A DNA stretch of 64,000 nt from a gamma proteobacterium HTCC2207. Lineage in GTDB: Bacteria; Pseudomonadota; Gammaproteobacteria; Pseudomonadales; Porticoccaceae. Every line of letters begins with the position of its first letter. Position 1 is the stretch's first letter. The notes beneath the pieces were generated by a model. That model worked only from the letters and a program-made list of their open reading frames with translations, had not been told where the DNA came from and did no database searches. Made by a program: the position numbers and the translations under genes. The DNA lies in NCBI GenBank assembly GCA_905182265.1, contig CAJJAO010000009.1, forward strand, positions 1-64,000. Reading direction: 5' to 3'. Shown here one piece after another: positions 18,270 to 28,700 of this stretch.

Positions 18270-18878
18270 TTAGATGTCGATGCCGCCAAAGGACATAAAG
18301 CCCAGTGATATCAGACCTACGGTGATAAATACGATGCCCAGGCCCTGTAGGCCTTCTGGAACATCACTATATTTTAATTTTTCTCGAATGCCCGCGAGTA
18401 TCGCAATCGCCAGTGCCCAAGAGATGCCTGAACCAATACCGAAAACCACAGACTCGGCAAAATCAAAGCCACGCTCTTGCATCAGCAGCGAACCACCAAG
18501 AATTGCACAGTTCACAGTAATCAGTGGTAAGAACACACCCAGCGCGTTGTAAAGCGCAGGTACATACTTATCGAGCACCATTTCAAGGATCTGAACAATG
18601 GCCGCAATAACACCGATAAAGCACAGGTAAACCAAGAAGCTTAGATCTACATCGGGCAGACCGGCCCAAGCCAGTGCGCCGTCAGACAGCAAATAGGTCA
18701 ACAGCAGATTATTTACTGGTACCGTAATGGTTTGCACAACGATAACCGCAATACCCAGACCAATAGCGGCATCAATTTTCTTAGATAGCGCAATAAAGGT
18801 ACACATGCCCAAGAACATGCTCAGGGCGATATTGTCGATAAAGATCGAGCGTACTAATAAACTCAGATAATGTTCCAT
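18270..18878 (-). CDS. nqrE: Na+-translocating NADH:quinone reductase subunit E
   Basis: This 202 aa membrane subunit has six hydrophobic helices. Together with NqrD it holds the intramembrane iron centre and part of the sodium path. The family motifs [13 protein letters not shown] and [16 protein letters not shown] are present; the Cys in VNCAILGG is an iron ligand in the paired subunits. The start ATG overlaps the nqrD stop by one base. A 106-base spacer with a repeat array separates it from nqrF. Confidence 0.96.
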   Translation of the reverse strand: MEHYLSLLVRSIFIDNIALSMFLGMCTFIALSKKIDAAIGLGIAVIVVQTITVPVNNLLLTYLLSDGALAWAGLPDVDLSFLVYLCFIGVIAAIVQILEMVLDKYVPALYNALGVFLPLITVNCAILGGSLLMQERGFDFAESVVFGIGSGISWALAIAILAGIREKLKYSDVPEGLQGLGIVFITVGLISLGFMSFGGIDI

Positions 18879-19540
18879 TAGGACACCTCGCTCGGACGAC
18901 TATTGGCTGTGATTTTAAAGTCAGGTGCTTCTACCTGCTTTTTATCGCGAATACGGATAATCCAAATTAGCAGGCCAATCAAGAAGAATGCACTGGGCGG
19001 CATCAACATCATGCCGTTCGCCACGTACCAACCACCGTCGGTGGTCAAGGCAAGGACTTCGTAGCCCCACAGTTTTCCCGCGCCAAACAGTTCGCGAACA
19101 AAGGCTACCAGCATCAAGATAACGCTGTAACCCAAACCGTTGCCAATACCATCGTAAAAACTAGCCATCGGCGGGTTTTTCATAGCAAAGGCTTCGGCGC
19201 GACCCATCACAATACAGTTAGTGATAATCAGGCCAACAAATACCGATAGCTGCTTACTGATGTCGTAAGCCACGGCCTTAAGCACCTGGTCCACCACAAT
19301 TACCAAGGAGGCAATAATAGTCATCTGCACAATAATGCGGATGCTATTGGGAATATGGTTGCGAATCACCGATACAAACAGGTTAGAAAATGCGGTTACC
19401 GTGGTCAGTGCCAAGCACATAACAAAGGCAACCTTCATGCTAGAGGTTACCGCCAGCGCTGAACAGATTCCTAGAATCTGCAGTGCGATAGGATTATTGG
19501 CAACAATCGGCTCGAGTAAGGTGTCTTTAATTTTCGACAT
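18878..19540 (-). CDS. nqrD: Na+-translocating NADH:quinone reductase subunit D
   Basis: NqrD (220 aa) is the inverted-topology partner of NqrE. It has six membrane helices, [16 protein letters not shown] near the N terminus and [19 protein letters not shown], which carries the conserved Cys of the Fe centre. It lies 3 bases after nqrC and shares one base with nqrE. Length and motifs are standard. Confidence 0.96.
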   Translation of the reverse strand: MSKIKDTLLEPIVANNPIALQILGICSALAVTSSMKVAFVMCLALTTVTAFSNLFVSVIRNHIPNSIRIIVQMTIIASLVIVVDQVLKAVAYDISKQLSVFVGLIITNCIVMGRAEAFAMKNPPMASFYDGIGNGLGYSVILMLVAFVRELFGAGKLWGYEVLALTTDGGWYVANGMMLMPPSAFFLIGLLIWIIRIRDKKQVEAPDFKITANSRPSEVS

Positions 19541-19543
19541 TAT

Positions 19544-20311
19544 TTAGGCCTCCCCTGATTTCAAATGGTTGATCAGTGGTCTAAATCCCTGATCCCCAAG
19601 CCAGTAACGCACAAGATTATCTACGCCTCTGGTTGTCAATGTAGCGCCAGCCAAGCCATCGATCTGCGACTCTGATCCAGCACGGCTCATGTCAGCCTTA
19701 CCTTTAAGTACGGTAATCGCCAGCTCGCCCTGGTTATAAGCCTGCTTACCAATCCAACTAGATTTCCACTTGGGATTGTCGACTTCGCCACCGAGACCTG
19801 GTGTCTCTGTATGCTCATAAAAGCCGATGCCAGCCACTGTCTGCAGGTCAGCTTCAAGGGCCAAAAACCCGTAAAGAGTTGACCACAGGCCATAGCCTTT
19901 GATCGGCAAAATAATTTTCTCAATGCCCTGCTCGCCCTGCACAAGATAGACAGTAGCGTAATTGGCGCGACGTCTAATTTTTGCTGGGTCCTGCTTAGGA
20001 TCTAGAGCCTCTGACATAGCAGGGTCTTTGAACGCAGCACGCTGATCATAGGTGGCTGCATCAATGGCATCGGTAAAGCGGCCAGTAGACAGATCAACAA
20101 CGCGAGGAGTGATCTGCTCGAACTGAGTCTCGATGGACACGCCCTCTTGAAGTAGTCCCGCAGAAGCCAAGATATTGGTTTTCAGGTCAATCAGTTTGTT
20201 GATTTCCTGAGTAGGTCGCAATATAACGGCAGCGCTAGAAACTACTACAGCACAGACTACACAGAGCGCTAAAGCAACACCGAAAGTTTTAGAAATACTG
20301 TCATTACCCAC
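19544..20311 (-). CDS. nqrC: Na+-translocating NADH:quinone reductase subunit C
   Basis: NqrC (255 aa) carries a covalent FMN and relays electrons in the periplasm. It has one N-terminal helix ([20 protein letters not shown]). The FMN attachment motif is [12 protein letters not shown], with Thr224 as the expected flavinylation site, matching the known D/S-G-A-T-x-T consensus at its terminal Thr or the Thr of GAT. I chose the GTG at 20311: GGAGA sits 7 bases upstream and family members begin with NDSI.KT. The open frame runs on to 20380 inside nqrB. The start overlaps the nqrB stop by 8 bases. Confidence 0.95.
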   Translation of the reverse strand: MGNDSISKTFGVALALCVVCAVVVSSAAVILRPTQEINKLIDLKTNILASAGLLQEGVSIETQFEQITPRVVDLSTGRFTDAIDAATYDQRAAFKDPAMSEALDPKQDPAKIRRRANYATVYLVQGEQGIEKIILPIKGYGLWSTLYGFLALEADLQTVAGIGFYEHTETPGLGGEVDNPKWKSSWIGKQAYNQGELAITVLKGKADMSRAGSESQIDGLAGATLTTRGVDNLVRYWLGDQGFRPLINHLKSGEA

Positions 20312-21497
20312 GGGCCAGTCTCCTTTTAATATTACCTTGAACAACCCAATGGTCGAACAGTGGCGCAAATAGATTGGCAAACAGAATTGCCAGCATCATG
20401 CCCTCTGGAAACGCGGGGTTAACCACACGAATCAGAATAACCATCACGCCGATCAAGATGCCGTACCAGAACTTACCGGTGTTAGTCATGGCAGCCGACA
20501 CAGGGTCAGTGGCCATAAAGATTGCACCGAAGGCAAAACCACCGATTACCCAGTGCCAGTAAAATGGCATGGCGAACATGGGGTTAGTTGAATCCAGGGC
20601 ATTGAATAACATAGCCAGAGCGGCAGACCCGATCAGCACACCTGAAATAATGCGCCAAGACGCAATACGCATCACCAGTAGCAATACTGCACCGAGCAAA
20701 ATAGCCAGTGTGGACGTCTCACCAATAGAACCATGAATAGTACCAATAAAGGCCTGACTCCAGGTTACGCTCTGTTGCAAAGCAGCCATACCATCTGTGG
20801 CGGCAACGGATAACATGGTCGCGCCTGTGTAACCATCGACCGCAGACCAGACTGCATCACCAGACATATACGCCGGGTAGGCAAAGTACAAGAATGCGCG
20901 GCCCGTTAATGCTGGGTTAAGGAAGTTTTTACCTGTACCACCAAACACTTCTTTACCAATCACAATACCAAAGCTAATACCGACAGCGACCATCCAAAGA
21001 GGTAAGTCTGGCGGACAACAAAGGGCAAACAGGATCGACGTAACAAAGAAACCTTCGTTAACCTCATGGCCACGCACTGCGGCAAACATGACTTCCCAGA
21101 AACCACCCACAATAAAGGTGACCATATAGATCGGCAGGAAGTACGCTGCACCATGGACCATGTTGTCCCAGACGCTGCTGGCGTCGTAGCCGGCTAGCAG
21201 GCCAATAAACAAGCCTCGCAGTCCCTCTTGGGAGACCATACCCATTTCAGCCATAATGGTATTGGCCTGAAAACCAATATTCCACATGCCGAAGAACATA
21301 GTTGGGAAAGTCGCTACCCAAACCGTGATCATCACGCGCTTAAGGTCAATACCATCGCGAACATGCGAGCTGTTTTTGGTCACATCTGAAGGCTTGTAAA
21401 GAGCTGTATCTATGGCTTCAAACAACGCATAGAATTTCTCCCACTTGCCGCCTTTGTGGAAATTTGGCTCTAATTTATCTAGAAGATTACGCATCAT
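20304..21497 (-). CDS. nqrB: Na+-translocating NADH:quinone reductase subunit B
   Basis: NqrB (397 aa) is the large membrane subunit that binds covalent FMN and riboflavin and forms the sodium channel. It starts [20 protein letters not shown], as is typical. The flavin attachment motif is GYTGATMLS with Thr227. About ten membrane helices are seen, with [18 protein letters not shown] and [18 protein letters not shown]. It is followed by an overlapping GTG start for nqrC and preceded by nqrA at a 4-base gap. Confidence 0.97.
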   Translation of the reverse strand: MMRNLLDKLEPNFHKGGKWEKFYALFEAIDTALYKPSDVTKNSSHVRDGIDLKRVMITVWVATFPTMFFGMWNIGFQANTIMAEMGMVSQEGLRGLFIGLLAGYDASSVWDNMVHGAAYFLPIYMVTFIVGGFWEVMFAAVRGHEVNEGFFVTSILFALCCPPDLPLWMVAVGISFGIVIGKEVFGGTGKNFLNPALTGRAFLYFAYPAYMSGDAVWSAVDGYTGATMLSVAATDGMAALQQSVTWSQAFIGTIHGSIGETSTLAILLGAVLLLVMRIASWRIISGVLIGSAALAMLFNALDSTNPMFAMPFYWHWVIGGFAFGAIFMATDPVSAAMTNTGKFWYGILIGVMVILIRVVNPAFPEGMMLAILFANLFAPLFDHWVVQGNIKRRLARG

Positions 21498-21501
21498 GGG
21501 C

Positions 21502-22842
21502 TTAACCCTCCTTTTCTATTCTGGTTAGGTTGTCACGAAGAATACCGCCGTACTCATACTTGCCCACACAAACGTAGGTGTATAAACCAACATCTTCTTC
21601 ATCTAATTCCAAGCAACCCAGTTTCTGGGCCATTTCTGTATCGCCAACAATCAGCGATCGCAAAAGCTGCACAGGCAATATGTCCAGAGCCGTTACATCT
21701 TCGTAACCACCCACTGGCACCATGGCGCGTTCGCTACCATTAGTGCTTGAAGTCATATTGAAAAGCTTCTTGGACAGCGACGAGATAAATAAAGGCAGCG
21801 CAGAATGCTTGTTAACGCCAGCGCGCAGATAATGTAAAAACTCACGCTCACGGCCTTCACGAATAACTGAGACCTGATTGTGGTAGCGACCTAGGTAGGC
21901 AAACTCACCAGCTGCTTTACGACCAGCCAGTACAGAGCCAGAGATAACACGATTTTCGTCATTGGCCAATTCACCAATAACAAGCTGATTAAGATTGGCA
22001 CCAACACAGGTACTGACAAGACGTGGCTTAAGAACCTGAGGGCCGGCCAGAGAGACAACTCTTGAATTATCCAACTTACCTGAAGTAAATAATGCGCCAG
22101 TGGCTATAACGTCTTGATAGCCAATAGACCAAACCGTCTTGTCTGCACTGACTGGATCAACATGATGAATATGAGTGCCAGGCAAGCCTGCAGGGTGCGG
22201 GCCGCTGAAGCTAATCTCACGAACGCCATCGATGTCGTGGCCAACAACACCAGAATCTGGTGCCACACAAAGATTAACCGGACCGTCTGTCAAGCGCGTC
22301 AACACTGTCAGACCATTGATAAAGTCTTCGCTGCGCTGGGCAATAATAACGGCGGGGTCGGCTGACAATGGATTGGTATCCATTGCAGTAACAAAAATAG
22401 AGGCTGGTGTAGAGTCGATGGCGGGCACTTTTGAATAAGGCCTAGTGCGCAGTGCAACCCATTGTCCGGAACTGACCAGATTATTAACCACTGCGGCGCG
22501 ATCGAGGGTGGCCAGCTTGTCAGCTTTGTAAGACTTAAATTTCTCAGCCTTATCGCCGTCGGTATCAATAACCAGAGACTGAAATACCCGGCGCTCTCCG
22601 CGATTGATGGCAACCACTATGCCAGCGGCTGGCGCTGTAAACACAACGCCTTCATTTTTCTTATCAGTAAACAGTGCCTGACCCCGAGTCACGCGATCAC
22701 CTTCGCGTACCACCATGGTGGGCTTCATGCCCGGGTAGTCCGAACCGACCACCGCCACCTGGCTTATCTTGGGACCATCTTGGATAACCTGCTCCGGCGC
22801 ACCGGCAATAGGCAGATCTAATCCGCGACGAACTTTGATCAT
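21502..22842 (-). CDS. nqrA: Na+-translocating NADH:quinone reductase subunit A
   Basis: NqrA (446 aa from this start) is the cytoplasmic subunit implicated in quinone and inhibitor binding. It begins [20 protein letters not shown], exactly the family start, so the ATG at 22842 is chosen over an upstream GTG at 22854. [15 protein letters not shown] and [19 protein letters not shown] are conserved family segments. It is the first gene of nqrABCDEF-apbE-nqrM-sthA. The promoter should lie in the 293-base gap before it. Confidence 0.96.
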   Translation of the reverse strand: MIKVRRGLDLPIAGAPEQVIQDGPKISQVAVVGSDYPGMKPTMVVREGDRVTRGQALFTDKKNEGVVFTAPAAGIVVAINRGERRVFQSLVIDTDGDKAEKFKSYKADKLATLDRAAVVNNLVSSGQWVALRTRPYSKVPAIDSTPASIFVTAMDTNPLSADPAVIIAQRSEDFINGLTVLTRLTDGPVNLCVAPDSGVVGHDIDGVREISFSGPHPAGLPGTHIHHVDPVSADKTVWSIGYQDVIATGALFTSGKLDNSRVVSLAGPQVLKPRLVSTCVGANLNQLVIGELANDENRVISGSVLAGRKAAGEFAYLGRYHNQVSVIREGREREFLHYLRAGVNKHSALPLFISSLSKKLFNMTSSTNGSERAMVPVGGYEDVTALDILPVQLLRSLIVGDTEMAQKLGCLELDEEDVGLYTYVCVGKYEYGGILRDNLTRIEKEG

Positions 22843-23034
22843 AGTAAATACCACTATTCTAATTTAAATTCTGGCTGCAACACCAAGCTCTTGCGGCCAA
22901 TCAAACAGCCGCCCCTCAAACTTAAAATGTAAGTTCAAGACCTGTGCATATTTCGTTGTAGTCTCGCCCAACCGGTGACTGCTGTTTCGGAGTCAAATTG
23001 GCCGATTTAGATTGCGCGGAATTATAAAGGTCTA

Positions 23035-23054
23035 GGCGCTGTGATTCCAGCGCC
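23035..23054. other. Stem-loop in the gap between gloB and nqrA
   Basis: GGCGCTG and CAGCGCC form a 7-base perfect stem with a 6-base loop. It lies about 80 bases past the gloB stop and 190 bases before nqrA. It has no clear T run on either side, so it may be a weak terminator or an mRNA-stabilising hairpin for gloB. The rest of 22843-23135 shows a T8 run (23082-23089) and no gene. Confidence 0.4.
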
Positions 23055-23135
23055 GTAGCACTTTAAACAGCATTCTGAAGGTTTTTTTTGGCCTAAAACA
23101 AAAATGAATAGGGAATAGTGGGCTACGGGGGATGA

Positions 23136-23915
23136 TTACCAAGAATTGCGGTGTTGGCGCAGGGCCAAAAAAACGTCTTTGGGAGTAGCAGATGCATTGA
23201 GCTGAGACAGATTTTCACGAATCTCAGCGCTATCAGTACGAAAAAAGGTGTTGATCTGCTTTTCTAGGCCCAGATTAGTAATCAGAGCATGGTTGGGGTC
23301 CTGAAACTCAACCTGTTGCAGCAGCTGTTGAGCCGCCGCGTTATGAGGCTCGCGATCCAGGGTAAAGCGTAGGTTGTTAACCATATAATCATGGCCAGGA
23401 TACAGCAGCGTATTGTCCAGTAGCTCCGCCATTTGAGTCATTACTGTATGGGCAAGCACGTCAGGGTCACCCCCAGAATGGCAGTGCCCCACCCCCGCAT
23501 TAAAAAGCGTATCCCCACTAAACAACGCGGGAACCTCGGTTCTGGAGAGCAGGCAGATGTGGCTCATGGTATGGCCTGGGGTATCCAGCACATCCAATGT
23601 CACCGAGCTGCCAATAGAGATCACTGAACCCGCTCCCAGGTCTGTGTCCATACCGGCAATTTTCCCTCGGGCATTGGCATGGGCTAACACCTTGGCACCA
23701 GTGGCAGCAACCATTGCCTGATTACCGTCAATATGATCAAAATGCTCGTGGGTGTTAACAATCTGTGTGATCTTCCAGCCTAGTGCCTCAGCACGCTGCA
23801 GCACTAGCTGGTGATCATAGGGATCTATAGCCAAGGCTTCGAGAGTCTCTGGGCAGGCAACCAAGTAATGAAAATTGCGCAACGGGTTATCTGTCCAGAT
23901 CTGCTCTACTAACAT
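23136..23915 (-). CDS. gloB: Hydroxyacylglutathione hydrolase (glyoxalase II)
   Basis: The enzyme hydrolyses S-lactoylglutathione to lactate and glutathione in methylglyoxal removal. The 259 aa metallo-beta-lactamase fold shows THEHFDHIDG (metal ligands His56, His58, Asp60, His61), DTPGHTMSHICL, FSGDTLFNAGVGHC and YPGHDYMVNNLRF. The C-terminal glutathione-binding end has NPFLR replaced by INTFFRTDS. It stands alone on the minus strand downstream of gap. Confidence 0.94.
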   Translation of the reverse strand: MLVEQIWTDNPLRNFHYLVACPETLEALAIDPYDHQLVLQRAEALGWKITQIVNTHEHFDHIDGNQAMVAATGAKVLAHANARGKIAGMDTDLGAGSVISIGSSVTLDVLDTPGHTMSHICLLSRTEVPALFSGDTLFNAGVGHCHSGGDPDVLAHTVMTQMAELLDNTLLYPGHDYMVNNLRFTLDREPHNAAAQQLLQQVEFQDPNHALITNLGLEKQINTFFRTDSAEIRENLSQLNASATPKDVFLALRQHRNSW

Positions 23916-23957
23916 GGCTTAAGCCTTCTTTTTATTATTTTTGGTGAAGCTTTTTAG

Positions 23958-23999
23958 TTAACCTGCTCCTAGCTACCCTGCTCCTAGTTAACCTTCTAG
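23958..23999. repeat. In-frame stop-codon array after gap, 15 bp unit
   Basis: On the minus strand the last 12 bases of gap (CTAGAAGGTTAA) are followed by CTAGGAGCAGGGTAG and CTAGGAGCAGGTTAA. Both 15-base copies stay in the gap reading frame and both end in a stop codon (TAG, TAA). So the gene end is repeated with its stop. Confidence 0.85.
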
Positions 24000-25448
24000 G
24001 GGATAACTCGGCCAAACAACGCCAGCAAATTTCTCTAAACAGCGCACGACCTGACAGCTATAACCAAACTCATTGTCATACCAGCAATACAGCACACAGC
24101 TGTTGCCGTCGACAATCGTTGCCTGGGAATCTAGCACGCAGGCCTGGCGGGAACCGACAAAGTCCGTAGAAACGGCTTCGGTAGAAACCGTGTAACCAAT
24201 TTGTTGCTGCAGACTTGAGTGCAACGCTTTTTGTCGCAGAAACTCATTGAGCTCTTCGACGTTAGTGTCTCTGCCCAGCTGCAAATTAAGAATAGCCATC
24301 GATACATTGGGGGTAGGTACACGGATGGCATTACCGGTCAGCTTGCCTTTAAGCTCAGGAATCGCCTTGGCAACAGCCTTGGCCGCCCCCGTTGAGGTCA
24401 ACACCATATTCAGTGCTGCACTGCGTCCTCGTCGATCCCCTTTGTGGTAGTTATCAATCAAATTCTGATCATTGGTATAGGCGTGCACTGTTTCCACATG
24501 ACCGTTATTAATACCGTATTCATCAAGCAGACACTTCAACACAGGCACAATGGCATTGGTGGTGCAGGACGCCGCAGAGATAATTTTGCGCTCTGGGGTA
24601 ATCTCATGGTGGTTGATGCCATAGACGATATTAGGAATGTCATCGCCTGCTGGTGCCGTCAGCAGCACCTTAGCTGCGCCGGGACGCAGATGGCCGCTAA
24701 GGCCGGCATTGTCTTTCCAGACACCGGTATTATCGACAATCAGAGCGTTGTTGATACCGTATTCTGTGTAGTCTATTTCCTCTGGGCTATTGGCATAGAT
24801 CACTTTGATGGGGTTACCGTTGATCACTAGAGTATTACTCTCGCTGATCACCCGAATAGTACCCTTGAACGACCCATGCACGGAGTCACGTCGCAGCAGT
24901 GCTGCACGTTTTTCTAAATCGTTGTCCAGCTTACTTTTGCGGATCACGATAGCGCGCAGTCGCAGCACATCGCCGCCGCCCGCTTTATCAATCAATATTC
25001 TTGCCACTAAACGACCAATACGACCAAAGCCGTAGAGCACAATATCCTGAGGCTGGGGCAGTGGCTTAACGTCTGAACCGACAATATCCGACAGCTCATC
25101 GCGCACAAAGTCATCTATGGAGCGGCCATTGCCACCATTTTGAAACTTAACCACCATTTTGCCCAAGTCTAGATGTGCGGGCCCCAGCTGTAGTCTGCTC
25201 ACGGCATCCAGCATAGGTGCTGTATCAAACTCACTGAGTTCGTTCATCTCGACCTGTCGCACAAAGCGATGGGCCTTCATAAGGTCCGTTACTGACTTGT
25301 TGACCATGTTGTTGCCGTACATGTAGGTACTGACATTGCGCTCACGATAAAGCTTGCCAATCACCGGTATCATGCCTTCAGCTAATGCTTCGCGCTGCTT
25401 CCAATCCTTGAAAAAATCATCTGGTAACGGTCTATTTTGGTCGGTCAT
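23988..25448 (-). CDS. Long-type glyceraldehyde-3-phosphate dehydrogenase
   Basis: The 486 aa chain interconverts glyceraldehyde 3-phosphate and 1,3-bisphosphoglycerate. About 130 N-terminal residues without GAPDH homology come first. The Rossmann motif GFGRIGR is at 140-146 and the catalytic Cys295 in SAASCTTNAIVPVLK, with downstream HAYTNDQNLID and WYDNEFGYS. The usual aspartate after the second strand, which selects NAD, is replaced by an IRK segment, so NADP use and a gluconeogenic role are possible. Similar long enzymes occur next to mfd in Pseudomonas, as here. The N-terminal extension is a family trait, not a fusion peculiar to this genome. Confidence 0.93.
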   Translation of the reverse strand: MTDQNRPLPDDFFKDWKQREALAEGMIPVIGKLYRERNVSTYMYGNNMVNKSVTDLMKAHRFVRQVEMNELSEFDTAPMLDAVSRLQLGPAHLDLGKMVVKFQNGGNGRSIDDFVRDELSDIVGSDVKPLPQPQDIVLYGFGRIGRLVARILIDKAGGGDVLRLRAIVIRKSKLDNDLEKRAALLRRDSVHGSFKGTIRVISESNTLVINGNPIKVIYANSPEEIDYTEYGINNALIVDNTGVWKDNAGLSGHLRPGAAKVLLTAPAGDDIPNIVYGINHHEITPERKIISAASCTTNAIVPVLKCLLDEYGINNGHVETVHAYTNDQNLIDNYHKGDRRGRSAALNMVLTSTGAAKAVAKAIPELKGKLTGNAIRVPTPNVSMAILNLQLGRDTNVEELNEFLRQKALHSSLQQQIGYTVSTEAVSTDFVGSRQACVLDSQATIVDGNSCVLYCWYDNEFGYSCQVVRCLEKFAGVVWPSYPLEG

Positions 25449-25589
25449 TCAACAGGTCCTTTTAGTTCTGTAGAAAGTACAGTAGTAAGTACAGTTTGAG
25501 GTATCGCCATTATCGGGTTTCGACGCTGATCAGACAATGCCCATTTATTTAATCACTATGATAGACAATATTTCTACAATCAATACCCT

Positions 25590-25711
25590 GAGATAAGTAG
25601 AATAGCGCGAGATAAATAACATAGCCCGAGATTAACTAGCGTAGCGACTTAAAAATAGCGCAGCGTCGTATAACGAGGGTAGCGCCAAATAAAGAATATA
25701 AAGAGCATAGC
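25590..25711. repeat. Degenerate tandem array, ~19 bp unit, in the gap/mfd divergent region
   Basis: Units of 18-19 bases, each starting GAGATAA or a variant and ending ATAGC(G), run from 25590 to 25683. A longer 28-base unit follows to 25711. They occupy the middle of the 324-base gap between the divergent gap and mfd genes. The rest of that gap is AT-rich and should hold both promoters. No gene is seen in it. Confidence 0.85.
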
Positions 25712-25772
25712 GCGAAATAATTATTACTTACTCCATAACTTTTATCACGTACTAACTAGCAGCCCTATATTT

Positions 25773-28700
25773 ATGAGCATTATTCAGCAGCAGCCAGCCT
25801 CCCAGCCCGGTGACAAAAAATACTGGGGCGAATTGCGCGCCGCAGGCCGAGCCCTAGCGGTGGCCGAAGCCGCCCATCAATACGATGGCCTGACTTTACT
25901 CATTACCGAAACGGCCCGGCAAGCCGCCGAACAGACTCGTGCACTACAGTTTTTTACCGCAGAACAAGAGCTACCCATCTACAGCTTTCCCGACTGGGAG
26001 ACACTGCCCTACGATATTTTTTCGCCCCACCAAGATATTGTTTCCGCGCGCCTGCAAACCTTAGCCAATCTGCCCTCAGCAAAGCGCGGGGTGATCGTTG
26101 TGCCCCTACCGACCCTGATGCACCGCATTGCTCCTACAGATTTTGTCGCCTCAAGGACCTTTAGCTACAAAATTGGCGAGGACCTAGATCGAACCCAACT
26201 CCAAGACCAACTCAGCCGCGCTGGCTATAAGCGAGTAGATACGGTATTCGAACACGGCGAATTTGCCTTTAGAGGCTCGATTGTTGACATATTCCCAATG
26301 GGCGAGAAGAAACCATTTCGTATCGACCTGTTCGACGAAGAAATTGAGTCCCTGCGGCTATTTGACCCAGAGAGCCAGCGCACCATCGAAAGCGTTGACC
26401 AGCTGCAGCTGCTACCGGCGCGAGAATTTCCCATCGACGCAGAGGCCACTAACCAGTTCCTTAATAACTGGCACGACCACTTTGATCACGATCCAAGCAA
26501 GTGCTCTATCTACAAAGATATCAAAGACGGTATAGCCCCCCAGGGTATCGAATACTACCTGCCGTTATTTTTTCAGCAGACCGCAACATTATTTGATTAC
26601 CTGCCCAAGGAAGTGCAGTTGTTTACTCATGCTGGCATTGAAGATGCTGCCGAATACTTCTGGCAGGACATCAATAGCCGCTTTGAAGAGTACGGTGTCG
26701 ACCCCGAGCGGCCTATTCTGCCCCCTGATGAAATCTTTGTTCCCGTTGACAGCCTGTTCCAACAAATAAAACTGCTGCCCAGAACCATTATTAGCCATGA
26801 GCTATTTGGTAAGAAAGCTGGGACCAGTAATCTACAACTGCATGCCGTGCCCGATGTCGCCGTGAATGCAAAGCTTGTTAACCCGCTCGCCAATCTGCAG
26901 GCGTTTATTAAAGACCGCCCCCCAGAGACACGCATTCTATTTTGCGCGGAGTCACCTGGCCGCCGTGAAATGCTCAATGATCTGCTAAAGACTATTGATA
27001 TAAGACCAGCAGATGTTGATCATTGGCAGCAGTTTGTCGACGGGACTGCCGGTCACGGCATCACCACTTACCCCATTGACCAAGGGGTCTATTGCCCAGA
27101 GCAAAACCTCTGCCTTATCACCGAAGGCGAATTGTTTGGTCAGCAGGTCATGCAGCGCAGACGCCGATCAAAGGCGTCAGAGTCCCCCGACTACGTCTTT
27201 AAAAACCTAGCAGAGCTCAAAGTGGGCTCACCGGTTGTGCATATTGAACACGGTGTAGGCCGCTATCAGGGTCTAGTGACCTTAGAAGTGGACCGAGCAA
27301 TACAAGAATTCCTAATGCTGAGCTACGCCGACGATGCCAAGCTCTATGTGCCCGTGTCTTCTCTGCACCTTATTAGCCGCTTTGGTGGTGGCGACCAAGT
27401 GAGTGCTCCACTCAATCGACTGGGTACGGACAAGTGGGACAAGGCCAAAGAAAAGGCGGCCAAGCAGGTGCGTGACACGGCAGTAGAGTTACTGGATATA
27501 TATTCCCGACGTGCCGCACGCAAGGGTTTTGCCTGTAGCGAAAATGAAGAGGACTATCGCAAATTTAGCAGCGACTTTGCCTTTGAGGAAACTGCTGATC
27601 AGCAAGAGGCCATTGATGCAGTGCGCCGGGATTTGCTTAGCACCCAGCCTATGGATCGCCTAGTCTGTGGTGATGTGGGCTTTGGCAAAACTGAAGTAGC
27701 CATGCGTGCTGCCTTTACGGTGATATCCAGCGGTAAGCAGGTAGTAATATTGGTACCGACCACCTTACTTGCGCACCAGCATCTGCAGAACTTCCGTGAC
27801 CGTTTTGCCAATTGGCCCGTGCGCGTAGAAGAACTATCCCGGTTTAAAACCAACCGCGAGCAAGAAGATATTATTGCCGCCACAGGTGCTGGTAAAGTCG
27901 ATATTCTGATTAGTACTCATAAGCTATTACATGCCGAAATAGATTTCAGCAGGCTAGGTTTGATGATTATTGACGAAGAGCATCGGTTTGGTGTGCGCCA
28001 GAAAGAGAAGATAAAATCTTTGCGCAGCGAAGTCGATATTCTCACCATGACCGCTACCCCAATCCCGCGCACATTGAATATGTCCATGCACAGTATTCGG
28101 GACCTCTCCATTATCGCCACACCACCAGCCAAACGGCTGTCGGTAAAAACCTTTGTACGCAAACAGGAATCTCGGGTAACTCGGGAAGCAATACTGCGCG
28201 AGATCATGCGCGGTGGCCAGGTGTACTTTTTACACAATGATGTCAAAAGCATACAGCGAATTACTGACGAGCTCGCAGAGCTTGTGCCAGAGGCGCGCAT
28301 TCAGATAGCCCACGGGCAGATGCGTGAACGCCAGCTAGAGCAGGTAATGTCTGACTTTTACCATCAGCGCTTTAACGTCTTGGTGTGTACAACCATTATT
28401 GAAACCGGTATTGATGTCCCCAGTGCCAATACCATATTAATAGAGCGGGCCGACAAATTTGGTCTCGCCCAACTCCATCAGCTGCGTGGCCGAGTTGGCC
28501 GTTCTCATCATCAGGCCTATGCCTACCTGATGACTCCCCAAGATAAAAAGCTTAGCGCCGATGCTACCAAACGACTTGAGGCTATCTCTGCGGCCGATCA
28601 CCTAGGGTCGGGATTTACCCTGGCCACCAATGACCTTGAAATTCGTGGTGCCGGTGAGTTATTGGGTGAAGACCAGAGTGGCCATATCCAAGCGATTGGC

